Part shown: in pieces, positions 6,132 through 13,730 of the stretch
Layout of the letters: every line of letters starts with the position of its first letter
Position numbering within the stretch: position 1 is the stretch's first letter
From: an uncultured Prevotellaceae bacterium
GTDB lineage: Bacteria > Bacteroidota > Bacteroidia > Bacteroidales > Bacteroidaceae
Length of the DNA: 30,683 nt
Assembly: GCA_947303695.1 (NCBI GenBank)
Contig: CAMYYX010000004.1
Coordinates: 1-30,683 of the forward strand
Reading direction: 5' to 3'
Made by a program: the position numbers and the translations under genes
The notes under the pieces: generated by a model
Database searches by the model: none
Told to the model about the DNA's origin: nothing
Seen by the model: the letters and a program-made list of their open reading frames with translations, nothing else

Positions 6132-8789
6132 TTAGAACTCTTGTCCGAGAACGAAGTGGAAATGTCCGCCTCCAGAGCTCGATGAGCCGAATGCTTTATC
6201 GAATCCATATGCGTAATCAATTCCCATCAATCCGACCATCGGAAGGAAGAGACGTACACCGACTCCAGCCGAACGTTTCATGTCGAATGGGTTGAACTTT
6301 CGAATGTTGTTCCATGCATTTCCGCCTTCAAGGAAAGCAAGTGCATAGATATTGGTTGATCCTTCCAGCAGTAATGGATATCGTAACTCTAACGTCATAC
6401 GAGTATATGCGTAGCCTTCTGTACCGACACTTGGGGTTAATGCACCATTCTCATAACCGCGTAAGCCGATAGTCTCTGAGTAGTAACTTGTTGAATAGCC
6501 CGACATACCATCGCCACCTACATAGAATGTTTCAAATGGAGAACGTTTATTCTTGTTGTAATGTCCAAGGAAACCAGCATCCATACGTGCCATCAGCACA
6601 AAACATTTCTTAGCACCTGATAATGGGATATAGAGTTTAGAGTTGAATTTCCATTTGTGATACTCAATCCAACGGTATTTCTTTTGTAGGTCACGTTGGT
6701 AATTGGCGTCACTTGTTGAGGTTGCCAGTTGACTGTAATCAGTCCCTTCCCACAATGAATAAGGAGGGGTGGCACTAACTGATAATGAAATCTCAGAACC
6801 ATGTCGTGGGAAGAAGGTTGCGCCAATTGACGAACGAATCAACTGAAGTGTCAGGTTGATATTGTTACAGTTACCATTTGTGATGAGGAAGTATTCCCAA
6901 TCTTTTAACATATATCGTGTATAGGCCAACGATGCGTTCAGGTAGAAATTGTTATCAGGCCAGTTCAAACGTTTTCCCCATCCAACCGACAGTCCGAAGA
7001 GTTGGATGTATTTATCTGGGTCATAATATGATGAGTAGTTGTTGTAGTATGAGTTGTTGTAGTTACCATAGCCGTACAACATAGAATAGTAAGAGTTGTA
7101 GTAGCTGCTGTTGTAGTAGCTGCTATTCACGTCGGTCTGTCGTGAGTAGAATGCAGAAACAGACAAACGCGTTGGACGTTTACCTCCGAACCATGGATCA
7201 GAGAATGATATGCTATAAGATTGGTAGTAACTTCCGTTAGTTGAGCCGCTTAACTCGAATAACTGTCCGTGACCTTGTGGAAGAATACCTCTGCGGGCTT
7301 TGTTCTTTCCAAAGAGGTTTTGCATGGAGAAATTGGAGAACTTAAGTCCAATCTTACCAATAACACCAGTCTGTCCCCATCCTAGTGAGAATTCAACCTG
7401 ATCGCTTGGTTTTGGAGTCAGTCCTATGCTGAGGTCTACCGTTCCATTCTGTTGGTCTGCTTTAATCCAATTGTTTGGATCGAGTGCCTCTGGGTCAAAA
7501 TGTCCCATTTGAGCAATCTCTTGTGCAGTAGTCTTAAACGCATCCATTGTGAACAAGTCTCCTGGCTTCAGTTTCAACTCACGTCGAACAACCTCTTCAT
7601 ATACTTTGTCATTTCCATAAATCTGGATTTTATTGATAGAGGCTTGCTTTCCTTCTGTCACATAGATAACAAGATCGATGGAGTCTCCGTCAATTTCTTC
7701 TTCTTTTGGCTCAATGCGGCTGAATACATAACCATGATTATAATACTGGTTACCGATAGATGAGTCATCGCGGTTCAATCGTTCATTGAGTTTTTTCTGG
7801 TTGTAGACATCACCACGTTTCATCGACAATACTTCTGACATAGCGTCAGAGTTGTAGATTGTGTTGCCGACCCAACTTACATTGCGTAAATAGTATTTTT
7901 GACCTTCGTAAATGTTGATGTAGATATCAACGAGATTATTACCTAAGTCAACAATGCTGTCGGATTCGATGATAGCATCACGGTATCCCAATTCATTATA
8001 CTTTTCGATAACACGTTCTTTATCTTCCTCATATCTCTCAGCGATGAATTTTTTCGCCTTGAGGAGGCTCTTCAGACCTTTTTCGTTGGTCTTCTTCAAC
8101 AAACCTCCAGAGAAGAATCCACCCATAAACTTCTTACGTGGGATATTCTCGTTACCAGTGATGTATATCTTGTTTACCTTTACTTTTTCGTTTTTGTTGA
8201 TGTTGATGTCTACAATCAACTGATCGTTATGTGCGATGTCGTCTTTCTGAACGATTTCAACTTCTGCATTTTTAAATCCTTTGTCCTCAAAGTATCTCTC
8301 GATGATTATTTTTGCTCGATCCACCATGTTGGGAGTAATTTGATTCCCTTTGACGATACCGATTTTATCCGCCAAGTCTTCTCGCTCGTTTTTCTTAACA
8401 CCATAGATGTTAACCTCGGAAACTTTTGGACGGATACCTAGAACAATATTAAGGAAGATGCTGTCGTTTCGGATTTCCTTTGCTTCGATTCTTACATCAG
8501 AGAACAATCCGTGTTTCCAATACCGTTTTACAGCTTCTGTGATGTCGTCGCCAGGAACAGTGATTGTCTCTCCAACATTTAAGCCGGAGATGCTTGTCAA
8601 TATGTAATCTTCGTATTTTTGTGAACCTTCATTTGTGACTTCCACAGATATACCTCCGATAGGATAGCTGCGGGATTGCCCATAAATGATGGTTGGTTTG
8701 TCTTGTGCCGTAACTGTGTTTGCAGAGCCGATGCCCATACAAATACATGCCAATAGAATACTTTTTATGTATGTTGATAATTTCATCAT
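6132..8789 (-). CDS. bamA: Outer membrane protein assembly factor BamA
   Basis: Central Omp85 insertase of the BAM complex. With the ATG at 8789 it has 885 residues. The start lies one base after the uppS stop and gives a clean signal peptide (MMKLSTYIKS... ending TVTAQ); an upstream in-frame ATG at 8810 would overlap uppS and add a charged extension. Five POTRA repeats occupy roughly 35-460 and a 16-stranded barrel follows, with the conserved loop-6 motif LRGY near 776-779 and a C-terminal aromatic residue (GQEF). The barrel carries an unusual insertion near 554-594 with 15 tyrosines in about 41 residues, plus Asn and Ser, probably an extracellular loop. Flanked by uppS and two skp genes, a classical envelope-biogenesis context. 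Confidence 0.96.
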   Translation of the reverse strand: MMKLSTYIKSILLACICMGIGSANTVTAQDKPTIIYGQSRSYPIGGISVEVTNEGSQKYEDYILTSISGLNVGETITVPGDDITEAVKRYWKHGLFSDVRIEAKEIRNDSIFLNIVLGIRPKVSEVNIYGVKKNEREDLADKIGIVKGNQITPNMVDRAKIIIERYFEDKGFKNAEVEIVQKDDIAHNDQLIVDININKNEKVKVNKIYITGNENIPRKKFMGGFFSGGLLKKTNEKGLKSLLKAKKFIAERYEEDKERVIEKYNELGYRDAIIESDSIVDLGNNLVDIYINIYEGQKYYLRNVSWVGNTIYNSDAMSEVLSMKRGDVYNQKKLNERLNRDDSSIGNQYYNHGYVFSRIEPKEEEIDGDSIDLVIYVTEGKQASINKIQIYGNDKVYEEVVRRELKLKPGDLFTMDAFKTTAQEIAQMGHFDPEALDPNNWIKADQQNGTVDLSIGLTPKPSDQVEFSLGWGQTGVIGKIGLKFSNFSMQNLFGKNKARRGILPQGHGQLFELSGSTNGSYYQSYSISFSDPWFGGKRPTRLSVSAFYSRQTDVNSSYYNSSYYNSYYSMLYGYGNYNNSYYNNYSSYYDPDKYIQLFGLSVGWGKRLNWPDNNFYLNASLAYTRYMLKDWEYFLITNGNCNNINLTLQLIRSSIGATFFPRHGSEISLSVSATPPYSLWEGTDYSQLATSTSDANYQRDLQKKYRWIEYHKWKFNSKLYIPLSGAKKCFVLMARMDAGFLGHYNKNKRSPFETFYVGGDGMSGYSTSYYSETIGLRGYENGALTPSVGTEGYAYTRMTLELRYPLLLEGSTNIYALAFLEGGNAWNNIRKFNPFDMKRSAGVGVRLFLPMVGLMGIDYAYGFDKAFGSSSSGGGHFHFVLGQEF

Positions 8790-8790
8790 C

Positions 8791-9534
8791 CTAATTGTTC
8801 GTTTCTTCAACTATTTGCTCGCCAGTTTTTCCATAACGTCTTTGACGTCCCTGATAGTCTGCGATGGCTTTTCTAAATTCGTCTATGGTAAAGTCTGGCC
8901 AATACACATCCGTGAAATAAAATTCAGAATATGCACATTGCCACAACAAAAAGTTACTGAGACGTAGTTCGCCACCAGTGCGAATCATCAATTCTGGCTC
9001 TGGCATTTCTTTGGTTTCAAGATGTTGGTCTATGGTTTTTTCTGTGATATCAGTGCTTTTTATCTTACCTGCCTCCACCTCAGCAGCGATGTCTTTCATG
9101 GCTTTGGTCAGTTCCCATTTCGAAGAATAACTCAATGCCAGTACCATGCAGGTATTCGTGTTGTTTTTTGTTACTTCAATCAAATGTGTCAAGGCATCCT
9201 GAACAATCTGTGGAAGTCTGCCAAAATCACCAATCACCGTAAATCTTGCATTGTTCTTGACGAAAACCTCTTCTTCAAGATGCTGCAACAGTAATGCCAT
9301 GAGGGCAGCGACCTCTTCGATTGGTCGGTTCCAGTTTTCTGTTGAGAACGTATAAAGTGTGAGGTAGTCTACACCCAAACGCACAGCCTCCTCCATGATT
9401 TCATGGACTTGCTGTGCTCCTTGCTGATGACCAAAGGTGCGCTCTTGCCCGCGGGCTTTTGCCCATCTGCCGTTACCATCCATAATAATGGCAATGTGGC
9501 GAGGTATTCTGTTTAGATCTAACTGGACTGACAT
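8791..9534 (-). CDS. uppS: Isoprenyl (undecaprenyl) diphosphate synthase
   Basis: Cis-prenyltransferase that extends farnesyl diphosphate with isopentenyl diphosphate to make the C55 carrier for peptidoglycan and O-antigen. The 247 residues contain HIAIIMDGNGRWA with catalytic Asp19, the TLYTFSTENWNRP motif near 70-82 and the C-terminal RTGGELRLSNFLLWQ...EFYF block that binds the diphosphate. Most UppS have RTSGE where this has RTGGE, a mild variation. It is translationally close to bamA (1-nt gap) and starts 15 nt after the DUF6089 gene. The UppS-BamA-Skp order links lipid-carrier supply to outer-membrane assembly. Confidence 0.96.
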   Translation of the reverse strand: MSVQLDLNRIPRHIAIIMDGNGRWAKARGQERTFGHQQGAQQVHEIMEEAVRLGVDYLTLYTFSTENWNRPIEEVAALMALLLQHLEEEVFVKNNARFTVIGDFGRLPQIVQDALTHLIEVTKNNTNTCMVLALSYSSKWELTKAMKDIAAEVEAGKIKSTDITEKTIDQHLETKEMPEPELMIRTGGELRLSNFLLWQCAYSEFYFTDVYWPDFTIDEFRKAIADYQGRQRRYGKTGEQIVEETNN

Positions 9535-9549
9535 ATATACAGTGTTCTG

Positions 9550-10218
9550 TTAATCGTTATTACATTCTCGATATTTGGGACTTAAATCAAATGAAAGGTA
9601 TAGTTTGGTAAGACAATATGAATCTTTGTTTTTCAGGAAACCGCTTTTGATTGAATATGGGTCACTGATTCCATCCAACTTGTCGCTCATGCTGAAGTGC
9701 ATACACCAATCTAATCCTATGTTGACTCTTTCTTTTAGTTTGTATTTCACTCCGAAACCTATTGGGATATTCATGGTCACAGTCTTATTCCCATAAGTAA
9801 AGCCCAAACCCATCTGAATGTAGGGTGCGAGTCGTTTATGTCCTTTATAGCCGTTTCCGATACCATAGCCCCAGAAGCAAAGCTCGTATTGGCAACCTAG
9901 GTCAAAGACAGATTTCTTAAAGTCCCATTCCTGATTTGTTACGTTAGGATATTTATTCTTTAATTCCAACGCATTTCCTGCGATGCCACTATACATAAGG
10001 TCGAACTTGAGAGCCATACGTGGGTTGAGATTGTAGCGGAACAGTAGTCCACCAGCCAGTTGGCTTTTTTTGTAGAGCGATGAGTAGTTCGCATCACCAA
10101 GGTAAAAGCCTGTGCCTAGCATACCTCCTAACTCGTATCTGTATTCGAGTTCTTGGGCATGGAGCGTAATGGTGCCGAGCACACATACCAACGTCAATAT
10201 GAACTTGGATAGCCTCAT
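9550..10218 (-). CDS. DUF6089-type outer-membrane beta-barrel protein
   Basis: Function unknown. The 222 residues have a signal peptide (MRLSKFILTLVCVLGTITLHA, cleavage before QELEYR) and then alternating aromatic/polar strands rich in Gly and Tyr (YELGGMLGTGFYLGDANY; GGLLFRYNLNPRMALKFDL; PIGFGVKYKLKERVNIGLDW), the pattern of a small outer-membrane barrel. From memory this matches the DUF6089 family of Bacteroidota, annotated near uppS-bamA in many genomes. Its ATG overlaps the DUF6242 stop by 4 nt (ATGA), so the two are translationally coupled. A role as a BAM accessory or envelope structural protein is inference from context only. Confidence 0.78.
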   Translation of the reverse strand: MRLSKFILTLVCVLGTITLHAQELEYRYELGGMLGTGFYLGDANYSSLYKKSQLAGGLLFRYNLNPRMALKFDLMYSGIAGNALELKNKYPNVTNQEWDFKKSVFDLGCQYELCFWGYGIGNGYKGHKRLAPYIQMGLGFTYGNKTVTMNIPIGFGVKYKLKERVNIGLDWCMHFSMSDKLDGISDPYSIKSGFLKNKDSYCLTKLYLSFDLSPKYRECNND

Positions 10219-11558
10219 TTCAACTTATTGATTTTGCCTTTCCACATGGTTGCTGTACCTTCGTCACCAACCTGTATCATGATAATATGGTCACCACTGA
10301 CAGCTATGCTGACAGGTTTGTTTGCCTTCAAAGACGTGGGAGGGAATTGGTATTCGGTCACTTGTCTCCAAGTGATACCGTTATCATCAGACTTGTAGAA
10401 CGTCTTGTTGTCGCCTCCCAAGGCATACAGTGCATCGTTGTAATGGAAGATTGCCAGATTGTTAAGTGCCGGCAATGGATACTGGTTCTCTGAAGAAACC
10501 GTAATGTAATCCCACTGCTGATTGCTGGCTTGTTCCTTGGCAGCTATCTTATACCACACCACAGCATTATCTACGTTTTGACTGGTCACTCCTGCCATCA
10601 CATTCACCTGTAGACTTGAATTAGTGCGTGTATTGTATGCGGTAGACGTTATGAATTGCTCTGGCAACATGTCGAGATGACGGCTTCCATTTGCGGTCCA
10701 TGTGTTGAGGTCGGTAGTAGCAATGATTTGTGAACCATCGAATGCATAGAGAAAGAAGCGGTCAGCAGCCAAAAGCTTCTGAACGGTTCGGGTAGAAGCA
10801 GCATCCCAGGTCATGCCATCTGTTGAAGCATAGATAGTACCATCGGTATCAAGTGCATAGAACTTCCCGTTGTAGTATTGCACAGACTGACAGTCGAGAT
10901 GAGTGGCTGTGGTGGTCAGTTCTGGGTAGGAGTGCCAAAGGGAGCTGTCCACATCCCTATAACTCATGGATGGTTTACCATTTTGGTCGGCAAAGAGATA
11001 AAGTTGGTCATTTGCTGCGATGAGTTTCGGGTTGGATGTGGGTTGGAAGTCAAAATAATCAGGTCCTGTCCACAACAATGAATCTGCATTCGCTGTGTAG
11101 CGGTAGATGACAGCGGTATAGTGTTTGGACGAAATACCGTCTGTTGCGATTACTAACAAATCTAATGGTGTGGAGAGATCGAGCGAATCTTTGCCGTTGG
11201 ATATTGGATAGTAGGTGGAATCAGCGCCCCACATGGCATATAATTCTCCTACATAGCTGAAAGAGGCCACAACTCTTTTCAAATTTGTCCAACTTGGTAA
11301 CGAGTCGATGGAATAAATCCTTCCGTTAATTTGGTCAATATTGAATTTGACATTGCTTCCGCTAATGGTTCTAGTATATAGACTGTCTGTCCCATCAGAC
11401 GCTTTAGTCGTAAGATATGTTGTGATATCGTTTACTGCGATGGACGTAATCACACATGTTGGTGAATTCTCCACCTCATCGTCTTTGATACACGAACTGA
11501 CAAAGACAAGTACAAAGCAGATTATGATAAACGATATGATTGAAATATACTTTCTCAT
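10215..11558 (-). CDS. DUF6242-type lipoprotein with beta-propeller-like repeats
   Basis: Function unknown. The 447 residues begin with a lipoprotein signal peptide: hydrophobic stretch, then VSSC with the lipidated Cys23, followed by the acidic IKDDE that favours outer-membrane or surface export in Bacteroidota. An N-terminal domain of about 140 residues (ITSIAVNDITTYLTTKA...; LLVIATDGISSKHYTAVIYR) resembles cadherin-like or Ig-like folds. It is followed by repeats of the type LYLFADQNGKPSMSYRDVDS, FYALDTDGTIYASTDGMTW and LYALGGDNKTFYKSDDNGIT, which look like sialidase/BNR-like propeller blades. I recognise it as the DUF6242 family. It is the first gene of the uppS-bamA-skp operon and overlaps the next gene by 4 nt. 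Confidence 0.75.
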   Translation of the reverse strand: MRKYISIISFIIICFVLVFVSSCIKDDEVENSPTCVITSIAVNDITTYLTTKASDGTDSLYTRTISGSNVKFNIDQINGRIYSIDSLPSWTNLKRVVASFSYVGELYAMWGADSTYYPISNGKDSLDLSTPLDLLVIATDGISSKHYTAVIYRYTANADSLLWTGPDYFDFQPTSNPKLIAANDQLYLFADQNGKPSMSYRDVDSSLWHSYPELTTTATHLDCQSVQYYNGKFYALDTDGTIYASTDGMTWDAASTRTVQKLLAADRFFLYAFDGSQIIATTDLNTWTANGSRHLDMLPEQFITSTAYNTRTNSSLQVNVMAGVTSQNVDNAVVWYKIAAKEQASNQQWDYITVSSENQYPLPALNNLAIFHYNDALYALGGDNKTFYKSDDNGITWRQVTEYQFPPTSLKANKPVSIAVSGDHIIMIQVGDEGTATMWKGKINKLK

Positions 11559-11584
11559 TATACTAATGTATGTATTTTAACATG

Positions 11585-11592
11585 CAAAAATA
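11585..11592 (-). promoter_or_regulatory. Likely promoter of the DUF6242-bamA-skp operon
   Basis: TATTTTTG on the minus strand (11592-11585) fits TAnnTTTG, with a start near 11578, about 20 nt before the DUF6242 ATG. No good -33 TTTG is visible at the right distance, so the call rests on the -7 box and position. Confidence 0.5.
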
Positions 11593-11663
11593 CGAACATT
11601 TTTTGCTATAAAGAAGTATATAGCAGACTTTTAATGTTTTTTAGGTGTTTTTTTTGTTCTTTT

Positions 11664-11708
11664 AAGCCCTAAACGCCTAAAAGAGGGTGTTTTTTCTGGG
11701 CTTTTAGG
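11664..11708 (-). terminator. Competing inverted repeats after ribD
   Basis: Two overlapping stems lie 9-53 nt past the ribD stop: 8-bp CCTAAAAG/CTTTTAGG (11676-11683 with 11701-11708) and 6-bp AAGCCC/GGGCTT (11664-11669 with 11698-11703). They share bases and cannot form together. No good T-tract follows on the minus strand, so this is only a tentative 3' end for korA-korB-ribD. Confidence 0.35.
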
Positions 11709-11716
11709 TACAAATC

Positions 11717-12718
11717 TTATGGGATAAAATGTGCTATTTTAACAATTCTTCTACCGAAAAAAAATGTAGTTGATAGATGAATGTCGGAAAGGGTAGGAAT
11801 CATAGGAGCTTTGACTCCTTCACCAATCAGCAGTTCTCCTTTTTCAATGTACGCTTCGTCCCAAATCTGCTGGTCGATGAACTGTTGGAGAACATCTCTT
11901 CCTCCTTCGACCAATACCGATTGAATGCCTTTCGTGTGGAGCTCCTGCATCACGTCGGTGAGGGGGGCGTTCATGACGAAGGTAGGTGCTTCGTCATTGA
12001 AGATATTCTGGTGTTTGTCTAGGGCGTTGTGAGTTAATACGATTCGGATGGGATTTTTCCCTTTCCAATAGCGAGTGGTGAGCGAAGGATTGTCCGTCTC
12101 AAGGGTGGTTCTTCCCACGAGGATGGCTTGATGCTCAGCTCGTAATTTATGACAATGTATACGAGTCTGTTCTGTAGAGATGAGGGCTGGCTGTGGTACC
12201 CCTTTTGAGCTGATTTTGGCAATGAATCCATCCTTGCTTTCTGCCCATTTCAACGTAATAAATGGACGTTTCAATCGATGGAATGTAAAAAACACTTTAT
12301 TTAATTTTTCACATTCTTCCTTGCAAACTCCAACCAAAACTTCAATACCTGCATCTTTGAGTTTTTGGATTCCTCGTCCTTGCACTTCTGCAAATGGATC
12401 TTCGCATCCTACGACTACCCGTTTCACTCCTTTACGGATGATAAGGTCGGCACAAGGAGGTGTTTTCCCATAATGGCTGCAAGGCTCGAGGCTCACATAC
12501 ATTGTTGCTTCATGCAGCAACGATTCGTCTTCTTTCTTTACAGAAGCAAAAGCGTTTACTTCAGCATGTCCTTCTCCACATCGTACATGATAGCCTTCTC
12601 CAATGATATGGCCATCTACAACAATGACAGCTCCTACCATTGGATTAGGAGATGCATTCATCCTGCCATTTTGGGCAAGTTGAATGCATCTTCTCATATA
12701 GAGTTCGTCTAATAACAT
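11717..12718 (-). CDS. ribD: Bifunctional riboflavin deaminase/reductase RibD
   Basis: Catalyses steps two and three of riboflavin synthesis: deamination of the pyrimidine amine and NADPH-dependent reduction of the ribose side chain. The 333 residues contain the zinc-dependent deaminase domain (HAEVNAF with His51 and Glu53; EPCSHYGKTPPC with Cys80 and Cys89) and a C-terminal DHFR-like reductase domain (RPFITLKWAESKDGFIA; ILVGRTTLETDNPSLT; VLVEGG near 265-270). It is slightly short at the C-terminus relative to many RibD proteins but has all expected motifs. Its ATG follows the korB stop by one nucleotide, so it is probably translated from the kor transcript; other rib genes are not in the window. 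Confidence 0.95.
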   Translation of the reverse strand: MLLDELYMRRCIQLAQNGRMNASPNPMVGAVIVVDGHIIGEGYHVRCGEGHAEVNAFASVKKEDESLLHEATMYVSLEPCSHYGKTPPCADLIIRKGVKRVVVGCEDPFAEVQGRGIQKLKDAGIEVLVGVCKEECEKLNKVFFTFHRLKRPFITLKWAESKDGFIAKISSKGVPQPALISTEQTRIHCHKLRAEHQAILVGRTTLETDNPSLTTRYWKGKNPIRIVLTHNALDKHQNIFNDEAPTFVMNAPLTDVMQELHTKGIQSVLVEGGRDVLQQFIDQQIWDEAYIEKGELLIGEGVKAPMIPTLSDIHLSTTFFFGRRIVKIAHFIP

Positions 12719-12719
12719 G

Positions 12720-13724
12720 TTATTTCACTTCCCAGATATCGTTGGTTTCCAGTAGCTCTGCAAAGTTATGATACTTCTTGGCAGCCTTTACCTCTTCAAT
12801 CTGCGCTGTGACACTGTCGTCGTAAGTTGGGGCATCTACATCGCGAATGACACCTAAAGCAATTGGGAAACCGTCTCCATTACCCATGAGGGCGAGTTTC
12901 AGTTGCAAGGTGTTGTCTTCACAATGTGCATCGTGGATGAGGATGTCTTTCTCTGTGATGCCGCCCTTACCGATTTCAACAATTTTCAATCCGAATCCTT
13001 CTTGTACAAGACCAAATTCATTGTTCTCGCCAAAAATGAGCGGTTTTCCGTGCTCTACGTAGATGGCGTTCTTGGCCCGTCCTTCTTTTGTGTACACACT
13101 GTCGTGAGTTCCATTATTGAAGATGACACAGTTTTGGAGGATTTCACATACGCTGGCACCCTTATGTTGGTAAGTAGCCTTCAGCACCTCTACGGTTGCA
13201 GGGGCATCTGTAGCAACTGCACGAGCGAAGAAATGACCACGTGCACCGAAGCATAGTTCTGCTGGGCGGAACGGGTCTTCTACCGTTCCGTAAGGACTTG
13301 ACTTGCTGACGAATCCGCGAGGACTGGTAGGACTGTATTGTCCCTTGGTCAATCCATAAATACGGTTGTTCAGCAATATCATATTGAGATTGATGTTACG
13401 ACGGTTCGCATGGATAAAATGGTTTCCTCCGATTGCAAGTCCGTCACCATCACCACTTACCTGCCATACTGTCAAGTCAGGATTGGCAACCTTACAACCT
13501 GTTGCGATAGCAGCTGCACGTCCATGAATGGTGTTCATGCCATAAGTTGCCATATAGTGGGGCAGACGGCTTGAGCATCCGATTCCGGAAATCACGGCAG
13601 TATTCCAAGGATCAACACCAATCTCTGCCATTGCTTTGTGGAGCGAAGCCAAAAAGAAGTGGTCTCCACATCCAGGACACCAACGAGGTTGTCCTTTCTT
13701 ATAGTCTTGTGCTGTATAACTCAT
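12720..13724 (-). CDS. korB: 2-oxoacid:ferredoxin oxidoreductase, beta subunit (KorB-like)
   Basis: Thiamine-diphosphate-binding subunit that oxidatively decarboxylates a 2-oxoacid, most likely 2-oxoglutarate, to the acyl-CoA while reducing ferredoxin. The 334 residues start with RWCPGCGDH, where Cys16 and Cys19, together with Cys50 in GIGCSS, are candidate Fe-S ligands. The TPP/Mg motif is GDGDGLAIGGNHF...NN (91-120) with TNRIYG-like NNRIYGLTKGQ after it. It starts 6 nt after korA and ends 1 nt before ribD. Substrate is assigned from family resemblance; another 2-oxoacid, such as pyruvate or a branched-chain acid, is possible. No ferredoxin-like delta subunit gene is present in the window. 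Confidence 0.92.
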   Translation of the reverse strand: MSYTAQDYKKGQPRWCPGCGDHFFLASLHKAMAEIGVDPWNTAVISGIGCSSRLPHYMATYGMNTIHGRAAAIATGCKVANPDLTVWQVSGDGDGLAIGGNHFIHANRRNINLNMILLNNRIYGLTKGQYSPTSPRGFVSKSSPYGTVEDPFRPAELCFGARGHFFARAVATDAPATVEVLKATYQHKGASVCEILQNCVIFNNGTHDSVYTKEGRAKNAIYVEHGKPLIFGENNEFGLVQEGFGLKIVEIGKGGITEKDILIHDAHCEDNTLQLKLALMGNGDGFPIALGVIRDVDAPTYDDSVTAQIEEVKAAKKYHNFAELLETNDIWEVK

Positions 13725-13730
13725 AGCTGT

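Noticed and set aside
7008..7130. Repeated TAC/AAC-rich DNA in bamA considered as an inserted element
   Set aside because: It stays in frame, has no terminal repeats or target duplication, and is best explained as a low-complexity loop.
12847..13256. Plus-strand frames of 71-117 codons opposite korB
   Set aside because: They are antisense to a well-supported enzyme gene and contain no domain or promoter; the same holds for other antisense frames over gyrB, bamA, topA and typA.
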